The notes under the pieces: model-generated
Told to the model about the DNA's origin: nothing
Databases searched by the model: none
The model's input: the letters and a program-made list of their open reading frames with translations, nothing else
Origin: JAAYCI01 sp031549285
GTDB taxonomy: Bacteria > Bacillota > Clostridia > Oscillospirales > Ruminococcaceae
Direction of reading: 5' to 3'
NCBI GenBank assembly: GCA_031549285.1
Contig: JAVBPZ010000018.1
Span: 1 to 50,147 of the forward strand
Length of the DNA stretch: 50,147 nucleotides
Position numbers and translations under genes: made by a program
Part shown: one piece after another, positions 1-7,207 of the stretch
Layout: every line of letters begins with the position of its first letter
Position numbering within the stretch: the first letter of the stretch is position 1

Positions 1-1361
1 ACCGCGCCCTTGGTGATCAGCTCCCGTCCCCCCTGCGGATCACGGAGCACCACGCTCATGCGGCGGCGGGCAAAGTCAAAGGGAATTTCGTCGATCCGGA
101 CAAAGGCCCCTTCCTCCGGCGCATGGCCGCTGCTCCGCGCCCGGGCGATGATGGCCAGGTCGATCAGGTTTTTCAGCCCGGTCTGAAAGGCGCTGTTCAG
201 GTACGCCTTTTCCAGCACCCGGGGATCGTCCTGCCCCCGGGCGTCGATATAGCGCTCCAGCACCACCTTGTCCTCGGTGAGGGTGCCGGTTTTATCGGTG
301 CACAGCACATCCATGGCGCCAAAGTTCTGGATGGAATTCAAATCTTTGATAATGACCTTTTCCTTCGAAAGGGACACCGCGCCCTTGGCCAGGCCCGCTG
401 CCACAATGGTGGGCAGCATGGCCGGCGTAAGCCCCACCGCCACCGACAACGCAAACAAAAACGCATCCATCCACCCGTGCGAGCGCAGCCCGCTAAGCAC
501 AAACACCACCGGTACCATCACCATCATGAAGCGGATGAGCACCCAGGACACCGCGTTGATGCCTTTTTCAAAACTGGTGGGCGGCTTTTTGTCGGTCAGG
601 GTCTGCGCCATGGCGCCAAAAACGGTGGAATCCCCCACGTTCACCACCAGCGCCACCGCCGAGCCACTAATGATGTTGCTGCCCATGAACGCCAGGTTGT
701 CCAGCGTCAGCGGGTCCTTGCCCGCGGTATCGCGCACATCGGGGAATTTTTCCACCGGTTCACTTTCGCCGGTCAGCGAGCTTTGCCCCACGAACAGGTC
801 CTTTGCCTGCAAAATGCGCAAATCTGCCGGCACCATGTCCCCGGCTGCCAGGCTGATGATATCCCCCACCACAATCTCGTCGATGGGCAGTTCCTCTTCG
901 CCGGTTTCCTTGCGGCGCACCGCTATGGTGGTTTCCACCATCTCTTCCAGCTTTTCCGCCGCCTTGCCGCTGCGGGCCTCCTGCACAAACCGCAAAATGC
1001 CGCTGATAAGCACCATGACCACCACAATGATGACCGGTGACAAATCTTTTTGCCCTGGTGCCGCCAGTACAAAATCTGTAATAAACGAAATAATGGCCAG
1101 CACAAACAACACCACCGTGAAGGGGTTTACAAACGCCCCCACCAGCCGTTTGGCCGCCGAGACTTTCTTGCGATGAGAAATTTTATTTTCGCCGTACGCC
1201 GCGCGCAGGGTGGCCACCTGGTATTCCTCGTGCCCTTCCAGCGTCACTTCATACTGCTCCAGCAGCTTTTCCGGCGCTGTACCGGCGGCCTTCAGCAGGC
1301 GGTCCTTCGCGTTTTGCTCCATTGCCGCGCGCGCCGCCGCGCCCAAATTTCTTTTTTTCAT
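1..1361 (-). CDS. mgtA: Mg2+-importing P-type ATPase (MgtA type), 3' part outside window
   Basis: This is a type III P-type ATPase that moves Mg2+ into the cell using ATP. Only the first 453 residues are in the window; the rest lies beyond position 1. Seen are an N-terminal cation-ATPase segment, two early membrane spans, the actuator-domain TGES loop, an LTPAMLPTIV membrane motif typical of MgtA, and the phosphorylation motif DKTGTLTEDK with Asp356. The start is the ATG at 1361, preceded by AAAGGAGG at 8 nt. The M-box leader upstream agrees with magnesium as the substrate. The lysine/arginine-rich N-terminus (KKRNLGAAARAAMEQ) is typical of the family. Alternatives such as a Ca2+ ATPase are unlikely. 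Confidence 0.93.
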   Translation of the reverse strand, partial: MKKRNLGAAARAAMEQNAKDRLLKAAGTAPEKLLEQYEVTLEGHEEYQVATLRAAYGENKISHRKKVSAAKRLVGAFVNPFTVVLFVLAIISFITDFVLAAPGQKDLSPVIIVVVMVLISGILRFVQEARSGKAAEKLEEMVETTIAVRRKETGEEELPIDEIVVGDIISLAAGDMVPADLRILQAKDLFVGQSSLTGESEPVEKFPDVRDTAGKDPLTLDNLAFMGSNIISGSAVALVVNVGDSTVFGAMAQTLTDKKPPTSFEKGINAVSWVLIRFMMVMVPVVFVLSGLRSHGWMDAFLFALSVAVGLTPAMLPTIVAAGLAKGAVSLSKEKVIIKDLNSIQNFGAMDVLCTDKTGTLTEDKVVLERYIDARGQDDPRVLEKAYLNSAFQTGLKNLIDLAIIARARSSGHAPEEGAFVRIDEIPFDFARRRMSVVLRDPQGGRELITKGA

Positions 1362-1476
1362 GCCCCGTGCCTCCTTTCGCCTCACAGCTGGTTTTTTACC
1401 ACATAGCGCCCGCATGGCAGCGCAACATTTATCGGCAGCGTACCACCGCTGCAAACCAGCCATGTAAAACACAAAA

Positions 1477-1511
1477 ATCCCCCGCCAATGCGCTCGGCAA
1501 TGGCAGGGGAT
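1477..1511 (-). terminator. Intrinsic terminator of the mgtA leader (riboswitch expression platform)
   Basis: An 11-bp stem (one G-U pair) with a 13-nt loop is followed on the minus strand by TTTTTGTGTTTT. It lies between the M-box aptamer and mgtA, as expected for a Mg2+-induced OFF switch. Confidence 0.85.
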
Positions 1512-1561
1512 ACCCCTTTTACTACATACCAATAGCGTACGCAAAAAACACGCCGCCATTT

Positions 1562-1710
1562 GCCACCGTTCAAGCTTTGGCTTCGCAGGGCGATGAAATT
1601 GCGTTAGTCTATGCCTTATTTCGACATAGACTGTTGACCGGCGCACAGTGTCTCCACTGTTTTGCGGCAGCAATCCGTATCCCTGTGGTAGCCTCACCTA
1701 CCGAGGTTTG
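1562..1710 (-). ncRNA. M-box (ykoK) Mg2+ riboswitch aptamer
   Basis: Read on the minus strand, the region contains the conserved M-box core: GGTAGGTGAGGCTACCACAG, then GGATTGCTGCCGC, then the GCGCCGGTCAACAG segment and the closing GCCAAAGCTT element. These match the ykoK/mgtE leader from memory in order and spacing. M-boxes fold around several Mg2+ ions and expose a terminator when magnesium is plentiful. The terminator at 1477-1511 and mgtA at 1361 lie directly downstream. Confidence 0.9.
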
Positions 1711-1728
1711 TATTTTGTTTTCACCGTT

Positions 1729-1757
1729 ATTGTACGTCCCGCCTGCATGAAAGTCAA
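1729..1757 (-). promoter_or_regulatory. SigA promoter of M-box/mgtA
   Basis: Minus-strand TTGACT, 17-nt spacer, TACAAT. Transcription would start near 1722, just upstream of the M-box aptamer. Confidence 0.8.
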
Positions 1758-1828
1758 GCCGATTTTTGTCGGTAAAAGCACGCGCCGGTTTCGCGCATCA
1801 CCCGCACACGCGGGGCCGGACACCCGCC

Positions 1829-2413
1829 TTACCTATACACCACCGACTCGGAATTAATAGACATGTTCCCCGCGCCCAAGTAGTACCAGCAGCGGTATTC
1901 ACCGGTATCCACCACCACGGCGGGTACGCCGTCCACCTCCACGCTGGACAGTTCTTCATCAAACAGCAGGCCAAAAACCAAAAATTCTTTCGCATCGCTG
2001 GGCACGCTGGTGGCCATCCATATCCCCTGTTTGCCGCTGGCGGTCAATGGCAGGTGCCCCGCCGCGGTAACCAGCTTATAGCCGCCCGCCCCGCGGGACA
2101 GCAGCGCGCAGGCCAGTGCATCCTCGCTGACATAAAACAGCACCTCCCGCTCGGTTTCGCCGGGGACGCCCACCTGCACAATCTCCTGTTGCACGGCATA
2201 CAAATCATCCGCCGACGCGTTCACCACCTCGGCGGCGCTGCGGCCCGCGCGCAGCGCAAACACCGCAAACCAGGTGGCAATGGCCACCAGCAAAATGCCG
2301 GCCACCACCGCCAATATCCTGTCGTACCCGCCAGCCGCCTTTTTTGCCGGCTGCGGCTGGCTGCTGTGGGGCATATTCTCTTCCGGTTGCATCACCGCGG
2401 GGTCTCGTTCCAT
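1829..2413 (-). CDS. Hypothetical single-pass membrane protein
   Basis: I do not recognise this 194-residue protein. The first 30 residues are polar and rich in Pro/Gln/Glu, a hydrophobic span covers about residues 33-54, and the remaining ~140 residues look like one soluble extracytoplasmic domain with alternating hydrophobic strands and two late cysteine/tryptophan-containing turns (YRCWYY near the end). The start at 2413 was chosen over an ATG 18 nt upstream because GGAGG lies 8 nt before it and inside the longer form. It is separated from ilvD by a strong terminator and from mgtA by the mgtA promoter, so it is probably its own transcription unit. Confidence 0.7.
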   Translation of the reverse strand: MERDPAVMQPEENMPHSSQPQPAKKAAGGYDRILAVVAGILLVAIATWFAVFALRAGRSAAEVVNASADDLYAVQQEIVQVGVPGETEREVLFYVSEDALACALLSRGAGGYKLVTAAGHLPLTASGKQGIWMATSVPSDAKEFLVFGLLFDEELSSVEVDGVPAVVVDTGEYRCWYYLGAGNMSINSESVVYR

Positions 2414-2760
2414 ATCGCTGCCTCCAGACAAACATGATTTTCATACATTAGTAGGGGCGGGATGTACTCGCCAACCCCCAAAAAACCATCTCTGGCGGGT
2501 TGCACTGCCTCCCGACAACTTACCATTTTTACCATACCATATTTGCCTGCCAACCGCAATGCGGCACTGCGTATCGTCCCCCTTTCCGCGTACCCCACCC
2601 CGGCCGCAGGCCGGCGACACTCTGTCGCCCCCCCGCGCTGCGCGCGGAACGTGCGCCGGGCCTGCGGCCTTCCTGCTGCCAGAAATCCTTCGTCCTGGAT
2701 TCGTAAGAAGAAAAAGCAGCCACCCAACACTTGAACCCCAAACCTTCCCGCCGCAAAAAT
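2414..2760. other. Intergenic stretch with palindromes, no convincing gene
   Basis: The stretch between the small membrane protein and the ilvD terminator holds a nested palindromic element (2602-2669) and a weak promoter-like pair on the minus strand (TTGCGG at 2559-2554, 17 nt, TATGGT at 2536-2531) that could serve the membrane protein. Open frames here are low-complexity and lack ribosome binding sites. Confidence 0.55.
2602..2669. repeat. Nested palindromic element (outer 11-bp inverted repeat)
   Basis: The outer arms GGCCGCAGGCC (2602-2612) and GGCCTGCGGCC (2659-2669) are perfect reverse complements. Between them sit a 7-bp hairpin GGCGACA-CTC-TGTCGCC and the palindrome CCGCGC-TGC-GCGCGG. 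The layout resembles the elements at 45106-45182 and 50010-50097, although the sequences differ. Confidence 0.6.
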
Positions 2761-2784
2761 GCCCCGCCGGGAACCCGGCGGGGC
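2761..2784 (-). terminator. Rho-independent terminator after ilvD
   Basis: A nearly perfect GC-rich stem (GCCCCGCCGGG / CCCGGCGGGGC) with A-runs on its left and T-runs when read on the minus strand ends the ilv operon about 100 nt after the ilvD stop. It could also work in the plus direction. Confidence 0.85.
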
Positions 2785-2882
2785 AAAAACAGCTATCTCG
2801 CCTTTCCAGGCGGCTTCTCTACCGCCTTTCCTGGCGCAAACAAACATCTCCCATTACAAAAAACCGTACAAACAAACCGCGC

Positions 2883-4550
2883 TTATTCCAGCACTGCGCC
2901 CTTGTCCGCACCGGCCACCATGCGCCGGTACCGCACCAGCCAGCCGCTGTTCACCGTAGGCTCCGGCGCCACATACGCCGCCCGGCGCTGTGCCAGTTCT
3001 TCCTCGCTCACCCGCACGCTCAGCTTGTTCGCCGGAATGTCGATTTCAATGGTGTCGCCTTCCTGTATCAGGCCAATTTCACCACCCATGGCAGCCTCCG
3101 GGCACACATGCCCAATGGACGCCCCACGCGACGCGCCGGAAAACCGTCCGTCGGTAATCAGCGCCACGCTTTTGTCCAGCCGCATGCCCGCCAGCGCCGA
3201 GGTCGGGTTCAGCATTTCACGCATGCCCGGCCCGCCTTTCGGCCCTTCATAGCGAATGACCACCACGTCCCCGGCATGTATTTCCCCGGCGTAAATGGCC
3301 GTAATGGCGGCGTCCTCGCCGTTAAACACGCGGGCCGGGCCGGAATGCACCAGCATCTCTTCGGCCACGGCGCTGCGTTTCACCACCGCGCCGTTTTTGG
3401 CAATGTTCCCCCACAGCACCGCAATGCCACCGGTCGGCGAGTACGCATCGAACACCGGGCGCAGCACCCGCGGGTTGCGGTTTTGCACTCCCTTAATGTT
3501 CTCGCCCACTGTTTTTCCGGTCACTGTCATGCGGGAGGTATCAATCTTGCCCGCGCCGGCCAGCTCCGCCATCAGCGCCGGAATGCCACCCGCGGCGTCC
3601 AGGTCCTGAATATGGAACGGGCCCGCCGGCGCCAAATGGCACAGGTTTGGAATCTTCGCGTTCAGCTCGTTAATGTCCTCCAGCGTCAGCGGCACCTTTG
3701 CCTCGTGCGCAATCGCCAGCAAATGCAGCACGCTGTTGGTGCTGCACCCCAGCGCCATATCACATGCCATAGCGTTTTTAATGGCAAACTCGTCCAGAAT
3801 ATCCCACATGCGGATATTCTTTTCCAGCAGCTCCATGATCTTCATACCGGCCTGTTTTGCCAGCGCGGTGCGCTTTGCATGCACCGCCGGAATGGTACCG
3901 TTGCCCGGCAGCGCCAGGCCCAGCGCCTCGCTCAGGCAGTTCATGCTGTTGGCGGTGTACATTCCGGCACAGCTGCCGCACCCGGGGCAACAGGCCTGCT
4001 CGGTGGCGGTCAGCTGGTCGTCGTCAATCAGCCCCGCTTTGCGCGCACCCACCGCCTCAAAAATCTGCGACAGGCTAATCTCCTCGCCATCCCGCACACC
4101 GGCCATCATCGGCCCACCGCTGATCATAATGGTCGGCAGATTCAGCCGCGCCGCGCCCATAATCATCCCCGGCACAATCTTGTCGCAGTTCGGCACCAGC
4201 ACCAGCGCGTCGAACCCGTGGCTTTTCGCCATGGTTTCCACGCTGTCGGCCACCAACTCGCGGCTGGGCAGGGAATACTTCATCCCCTCGTGTCCCATGG
4301 CAATGCCGTCACACACGCCGATGGACGGCACCAGCACCGGTGTCCCGCCGGCCATGCGCACCCCGGCTTTCACCGCTTCGGCCAGCTTGTCCAGGTGAAT
4401 GTGCCCCGGCACTATCTCGGAAAACGCGCTGACGACCCCTACCAGCGGCCGCTCCATTTCTTCTTTTGTGAAGCCCATCGCGTAAAACAGCGATCGGTTG
4501 GGCGCGCGTTCCACGCCCTGCATCACCTTACTGCTTTGTTCTTTCATCAT
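2883..4550 (-). CDS. ilvD: Dihydroxy-acid dehydratase
   Basis: IlvD removes water from 2,3-dihydroxy-isovalerate and -methylvalerate to give the keto acids for valine, leucine and isoleucine; it is a cytosolic Fe-S enzyme. At 555 residues the length is usual. Visible family motifs are GVCDGIAMGHEGM near 78-90, YSLPSRELVADSVE, NCDKIVPG (Cys122), CCPGCGSCAGMYTANSMNC (Cys194), KGGPGM and TDGRFSGASRG near the C-terminus. The start at 4550 follows AGGAAGGAG; a longer frame upstream is the overlapping end of the previous gene. It overlaps that gene by 23 nt, so translation is probably coupled. Last gene of the ilv operon. Confidence 0.97.
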   Translation of the reverse strand: MMKEQSSKVMQGVERAPNRSLFYAMGFTKEEMERPLVGVVSAFSEIVPGHIHLDKLAEAVKAGVRMAGGTPVLVPSIGVCDGIAMGHEGMKYSLPSRELVADSVETMAKSHGFDALVLVPNCDKIVPGMIMGAARLNLPTIMISGGPMMAGVRDGEEISLSQIFEAVGARKAGLIDDDQLTATEQACCPGCGSCAGMYTANSMNCLSEALGLALPGNGTIPAVHAKRTALAKQAGMKIMELLEKNIRMWDILDEFAIKNAMACDMALGCSTNSVLHLLAIAHEAKVPLTLEDINELNAKIPNLCHLAPAGPFHIQDLDAAGGIPALMAELAGAGKIDTSRMTVTGKTVGENIKGVQNRNPRVLRPVFDAYSPTGGIAVLWGNIAKNGAVVKRSAVAEEMLVHSGPARVFNGEDAAITAIYAGEIHAGDVVVIRYEGPKGGPGMREMLNPTSALAGMRLDKSVALITDGRFSGASRGASIGHVCPEAAMGGEIGLIQEGDTIEIDIPANKLSVRVSEEELAQRRAAYVAPEPTVNSGWLVRYRRMVAGADKGAVLE

Positions 4551-5088
4551 CTGCGGTTGCTCCTTCCTGTGCGGTGGTTCCGGCATCCGGCACCGTGACA
4601 TTTTGCTCCTCTGTTGCCATTTCATCCGGTGCGCGGCGCAATGTTCGCACCGCTAAAACTATATACTGCACCAGCGGCAGGGCAAATAGAAACTCCAGTG
4701 GAAATTCCCCCGCGGACAGTGAAAGGAACCCGAACACCAGCAGCACAACCGTTAAGACGCTGCCCAGCGCCAGGCCCAGCCACGCCCGCCATCTGCCCAT
4801 GCCGGCCAGTATCCCCGGCACCACCAGCACCAGCAGGCTCATGCCATATAGAAACAGCCGGCCGCTCAGCAGCGCGCCGTCACGGGAAAGCACCTTCAGG
4901 CCGTTGCCCACGGTGACCAGCTCGCCTGCGCGGTACAGCGGCTTGTCAAAAAATAAGCCGCCCAGCGCCGACCACATGCCACCGCTGATCTCCCGCACCG
5001 TCCATACCGCGAACACCACACAGGCCATTGCCAGGCACGCTAAAAACAAACAATACTTGTTCCATGGATCCTGCTTTTTCTGTTCCAC
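4528..5088 (-). CDS. Uncharacterised four-span membrane protein inside the ilv operon
   Basis: I do not recognise this 186-residue protein. It has about four hydrophobic spans (near residues 13-30, 78-98, 103-122 and 132-148) and a polar, Glu/Thr-rich C-terminal tail that overlaps the ilvD start. The start is GTG at 5088; its AAAGGA site is made partly by the TAA stop of ilvC, 12 nt upstream. The tight spacing on both sides means it is translated together with ilvC and ilvD. A role in amino-acid export or in anchoring is possible but is only inferred from position. Confidence 0.75.
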   Translation of the reverse strand: MEQKKQDPWNKYCLFLACLAMACVVFAVWTVREISGGMWSALGGLFFDKPLYRAGELVTVGNGLKVLSRDGALLSGRLFLYGMSLLVLVVPGILAGMGRWRAWLGLALGSVLTVVLLVFGFLSLSAGEFPLEFLFALPLVQYIVLAVRTLRRAPDEMATEEQNVTVPDAGTTAQEGATADDERTKQ

Positions 5089-5100
5089 GCTGTATATCCT

Positions 5101-6096
5101 TTACTTTTTCAGCCAGCTCATCATGCTGCGCAATTCGCCGCCCACCTGCTCCAGTTGCTGGTCGGCTTCTTTCCGGCGGGTGGCCAAAAAGCGGGCCTTG
5201 CCGCCGGCACCCATCTCCTGCACAAAATCGCTGGCAAATTTACCGGTCTGGATATCATCCAGCACCTTTTTCATCTCTTTTTTGGTCTCGCTGGTAATCA
5301 GCTTCGGCCCGGTGATATAGTCGCCATACTCCGCCGTGTTCGAGATGGAATACCGCATGTACCCAAACCCGCCTTCGTTAATCAAATCAACGATCAGCTT
5401 CATCTCGTGGATGCACTCAAAGTATGCCATCTCCGGCTCGTACCCGGCCTCCACCAGCGTTTCAAACCCGGCCTTCATCAGCGCGGTCACGCCGCCGCAC
5501 AGCACCGCCTGCTCGCCAAACAGGTCGGTCTCGGTCTCTTCCTTAAAGCTGGTTTCCAAAATGCCCGCGCGCCCGGCGCCAATGCCCGCCGCATACGCCA
5601 GCGCATACTCCCGCGCCCGGCCAGAGGCATCCTGGTAAATGGCAATCAGGCTGGGCACGCCCGCGCCGCCCACGTACTGGCTGCGCACCGTGTGGCCCGG
5701 GCCCTTCGGCGCCACCATAATTACGTCTATGTTTGCCGGGGGCTGCACCTGCTGGTAGTGAATGTTGAACCCATGCGCAAACATCAGCACGTCGCCTTCC
5801 TTCAGGTTCGGCTCCACGTCGTTTTTATATACCGCCGGGGCTACCTCGTCCGGCACCAGCAGCATCACCAGATCCCCTGCTTTGGCGGCGTCGGCCGGTT
5901 CCATCACGGTCAGGCCCGCCGCCTTCGCCGCGGCACAGCTGGTGGAAGACGCCCGCAGGCCCACCACTACCTTTGCGCCGCTGTCGGCCAGGTTTTGTGC
6001 GTGGGCATGCCCCTGGCTGCCAAAGCCAATAATGGCCACCGTCTTGCCGTCCAGCATGCCGAAGTTGCAGTCTTTGTCATAGTATTTCTTAATCAT
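5101..6096 (-). CDS. ilvC: Ketol-acid reductoisomerase
   Basis: IlvC converts acetolactate or acetohydroxybutyrate to the dihydroxy acids by an alkyl shift and an NADPH-dependent reduction, with two Mg2+ ions. The 331-residue length is that of the short class I enzymes. The Rossmann motif GFGSQGHA is at residues 24-31, followed by GLRASSTS, whose Arg/Ser pattern suggests NADPH. Metal ligands lie in DLFGEQAVLCGG and in YFECIHEMKLI. The start at 6096 has GGAGG 10 nt upstream and overlaps the stop of the GNAT gene by 4 nt (ATGA). Third step set of the ilv operon, between the GNAT gene and the small membrane protein. Confidence 0.98.
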   Translation of the reverse strand: MIKKYYDKDCNFGMLDGKTVAIIGFGSQGHAHAQNLADSGAKVVVGLRASSTSCAAAKAAGLTVMEPADAAKAGDLVMLLVPDEVAPAVYKNDVEPNLKEGDVLMFAHGFNIHYQQVQPPANIDVIMVAPKGPGHTVRSQYVGGAGVPSLIAIYQDASGRAREYALAYAAGIGAGRAGILETSFKEETETDLFGEQAVLCGGVTALMKAGFETLVEAGYEPEMAYFECIHEMKLIVDLINEGGFGYMRYSISNTAEYGDYITGPKLITSETKKEMKKVLDDIQTGKFASDFVQEMGAGGKARFLATRRKEADQQLEQVGGELRSMMSWLKK

Positions 6097-6641
6097 TTCC
6101 CTGTCTCCTCCACATTTTTATATTGCAATATTGTTTTGCCGGTTTCTTCCTCGATGGTGAAACCGTATTTGGTAAACCCGTTCTTTTCCAGCGTCCTGCG
6201 GGAGGGTTCGTTGTCCTCATAGCAGCAGGCCAATACCTCATCCACACCAGCGTCCCGCAACCGCCGCACACCCCAGGCCACCATGGCGCCGGCAACGCCT
6301 TTATTCCTTTCGCCCGGCACCACCGCATAGCCCATGTGCCCAAAGCACATCTTTTTCGGCGGCAGGGTGGGGCGAATGTCCAAAATTCCCACCAGCGGCC
6401 CGTCCTCGCCCGCGCGTGCGAACCAAATATCCGACGGCACAAACCCTTCTTCCTCGCCGGCACGCACCCGGGCCAAATACGCCAGCCAGGTGGCAACGTC
6501 CGGGTAAAAGTCCAGCCCGCCGCTGCCGTTTATCACCTGTTCCCCGGCGGCGAAAAACCGTTCCTTAAAGGCCAGAACCTCCGCTGCCATCTGCGGCGTG
6601 GGCCGCAAAAAAACAAGCGATGCGCCCAACCGGTCACTCAT
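6093..6641 (-). CDS. GNAT-family N-acetyltransferase embedded in the ilv operon
   Basis: This 182-residue protein fits the GNAT fold: a beta strand leading into the acetyl-CoA loop GYAVVPGERNKGVAGAMV (motif A), then helices and ACCYEDNEPSRRTLEKNGF (motif B), typical of enzymes that acetylate an amino group. The substrate is unknown. Its start overlaps the end of ilvN by 8 nt and its stop overlaps the start of ilvC by 4 nt, so it is fully coupled to branched-chain amino-acid synthesis. Whether it acts on a pathway amine or protein, or is a passenger, cannot be told from sequence. Confidence 0.85.
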   Translation of the reverse strand: MSDRLGASLVFLRPTPQMAAEVLAFKERFFAAGEQVINGSGGLDFYPDVATWLAYLARVRAGEEEGFVPSDIWFARAGEDGPLVGILDIRPTLPPKKMCFGHMGYAVVPGERNKGVAGAMVAWGVRRLRDAGVDEVLACCYEDNEPSRRTLEKNGFTKYGFTIEEETGKTILQYKNVEETGK

Positions 6642-7146
6642 CGTCCTCTTCCCCCATCACCGCGCTGCCGCGTTCCAGCGCGGTAACCCCGGTACGGCAC
6701 ATTTCCAGGATATCATACTGGCGTATCACCGACAAAAACCCGTCTATCTTCGAGGGCTTTCCGGTCAGTTCCACCACCATGCTGTCCACAGACAAATCCA
6801 CCACGCTGGCCTTGTATATTTCGGCCGCCTCGCGGATAACGCTGCGCATGTTTTCGTCCGCCGCTATCTTCACCAGCAGCAGTTCCCGCTGGATGGTCGC
6901 CTCCGGGTCCAGCGCCACCACTTTTTTCACCTCTATCAGCTTGGCCGTTTGGCTCAAAATCTGGGCCAGGGTCAGCTTGTCGCCCCGGGTGGTTATGGTA
7001 ATGCGCGAGATACTCTCGTCATCGGTGGCGGAAACGGTCAACGAATCGATATTAAATCCCTTGCGGGCAAACAGGCTGGCCACACGGGCCAGGACGCCGG
7101 CGTTGTTTTCCACCAGCATGGACACCACCTGTTTTTTTTCTTTCAT
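6634..7146 (-). CDS. ilvN: Acetolactate synthase small (regulatory) subunit
   Basis: IlvN binds the catalytic IlvB and gives feedback inhibition, usually by valine. The 170-residue protein has an N-terminal ACT domain (VSMLVENNAGVLARVASLFARKGFNIDSL) and a C-terminal domain that ends in a Glu/Asp-rich tail. The start at 7146 is preceded by GGAGGT at 7 nt; a longer frame upstream (MWTRWPP...) has no ribosome binding site. It lies 61 nt after ilvB and overlaps the next gene by 8 nt. The name ilvH would be equally acceptable. Confidence 0.96.
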   Translation of the reverse strand: MKEKKQVVSMLVENNAGVLARVASLFARKGFNIDSLTVSATDDESISRITITTRGDKLTLAQILSQTAKLIEVKKVVALDPEATIQRELLLVKIAADENMRSVIREAAEIYKASVVDLSVDSMVVELTGKPSKIDGFLSVIRQYDILEMCRTGVTALERGSAVMGEEDDE

Positions 7147-7207
7147 TGCTTTCACCTCCGGGTGTTTCTTTTTGCTGTATATCAACAGGTATGCAACCGG
7201 CGGCCAC

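Noticed and set aside
1382..1573. Possible 63-codon leader peptide upstream of mgtA
   Set aside because: It runs through the terminator hairpin and has no ribosome site; the M-box already explains the region.
2274..4598. Very long plus-strand open frame over ilvD
   Set aside because: It is the antisense of ilvD and its flanks. The product is Pro/His/Arg-rich with no domain, no ribosome site fits, and ilvD itself explains the coding bias.
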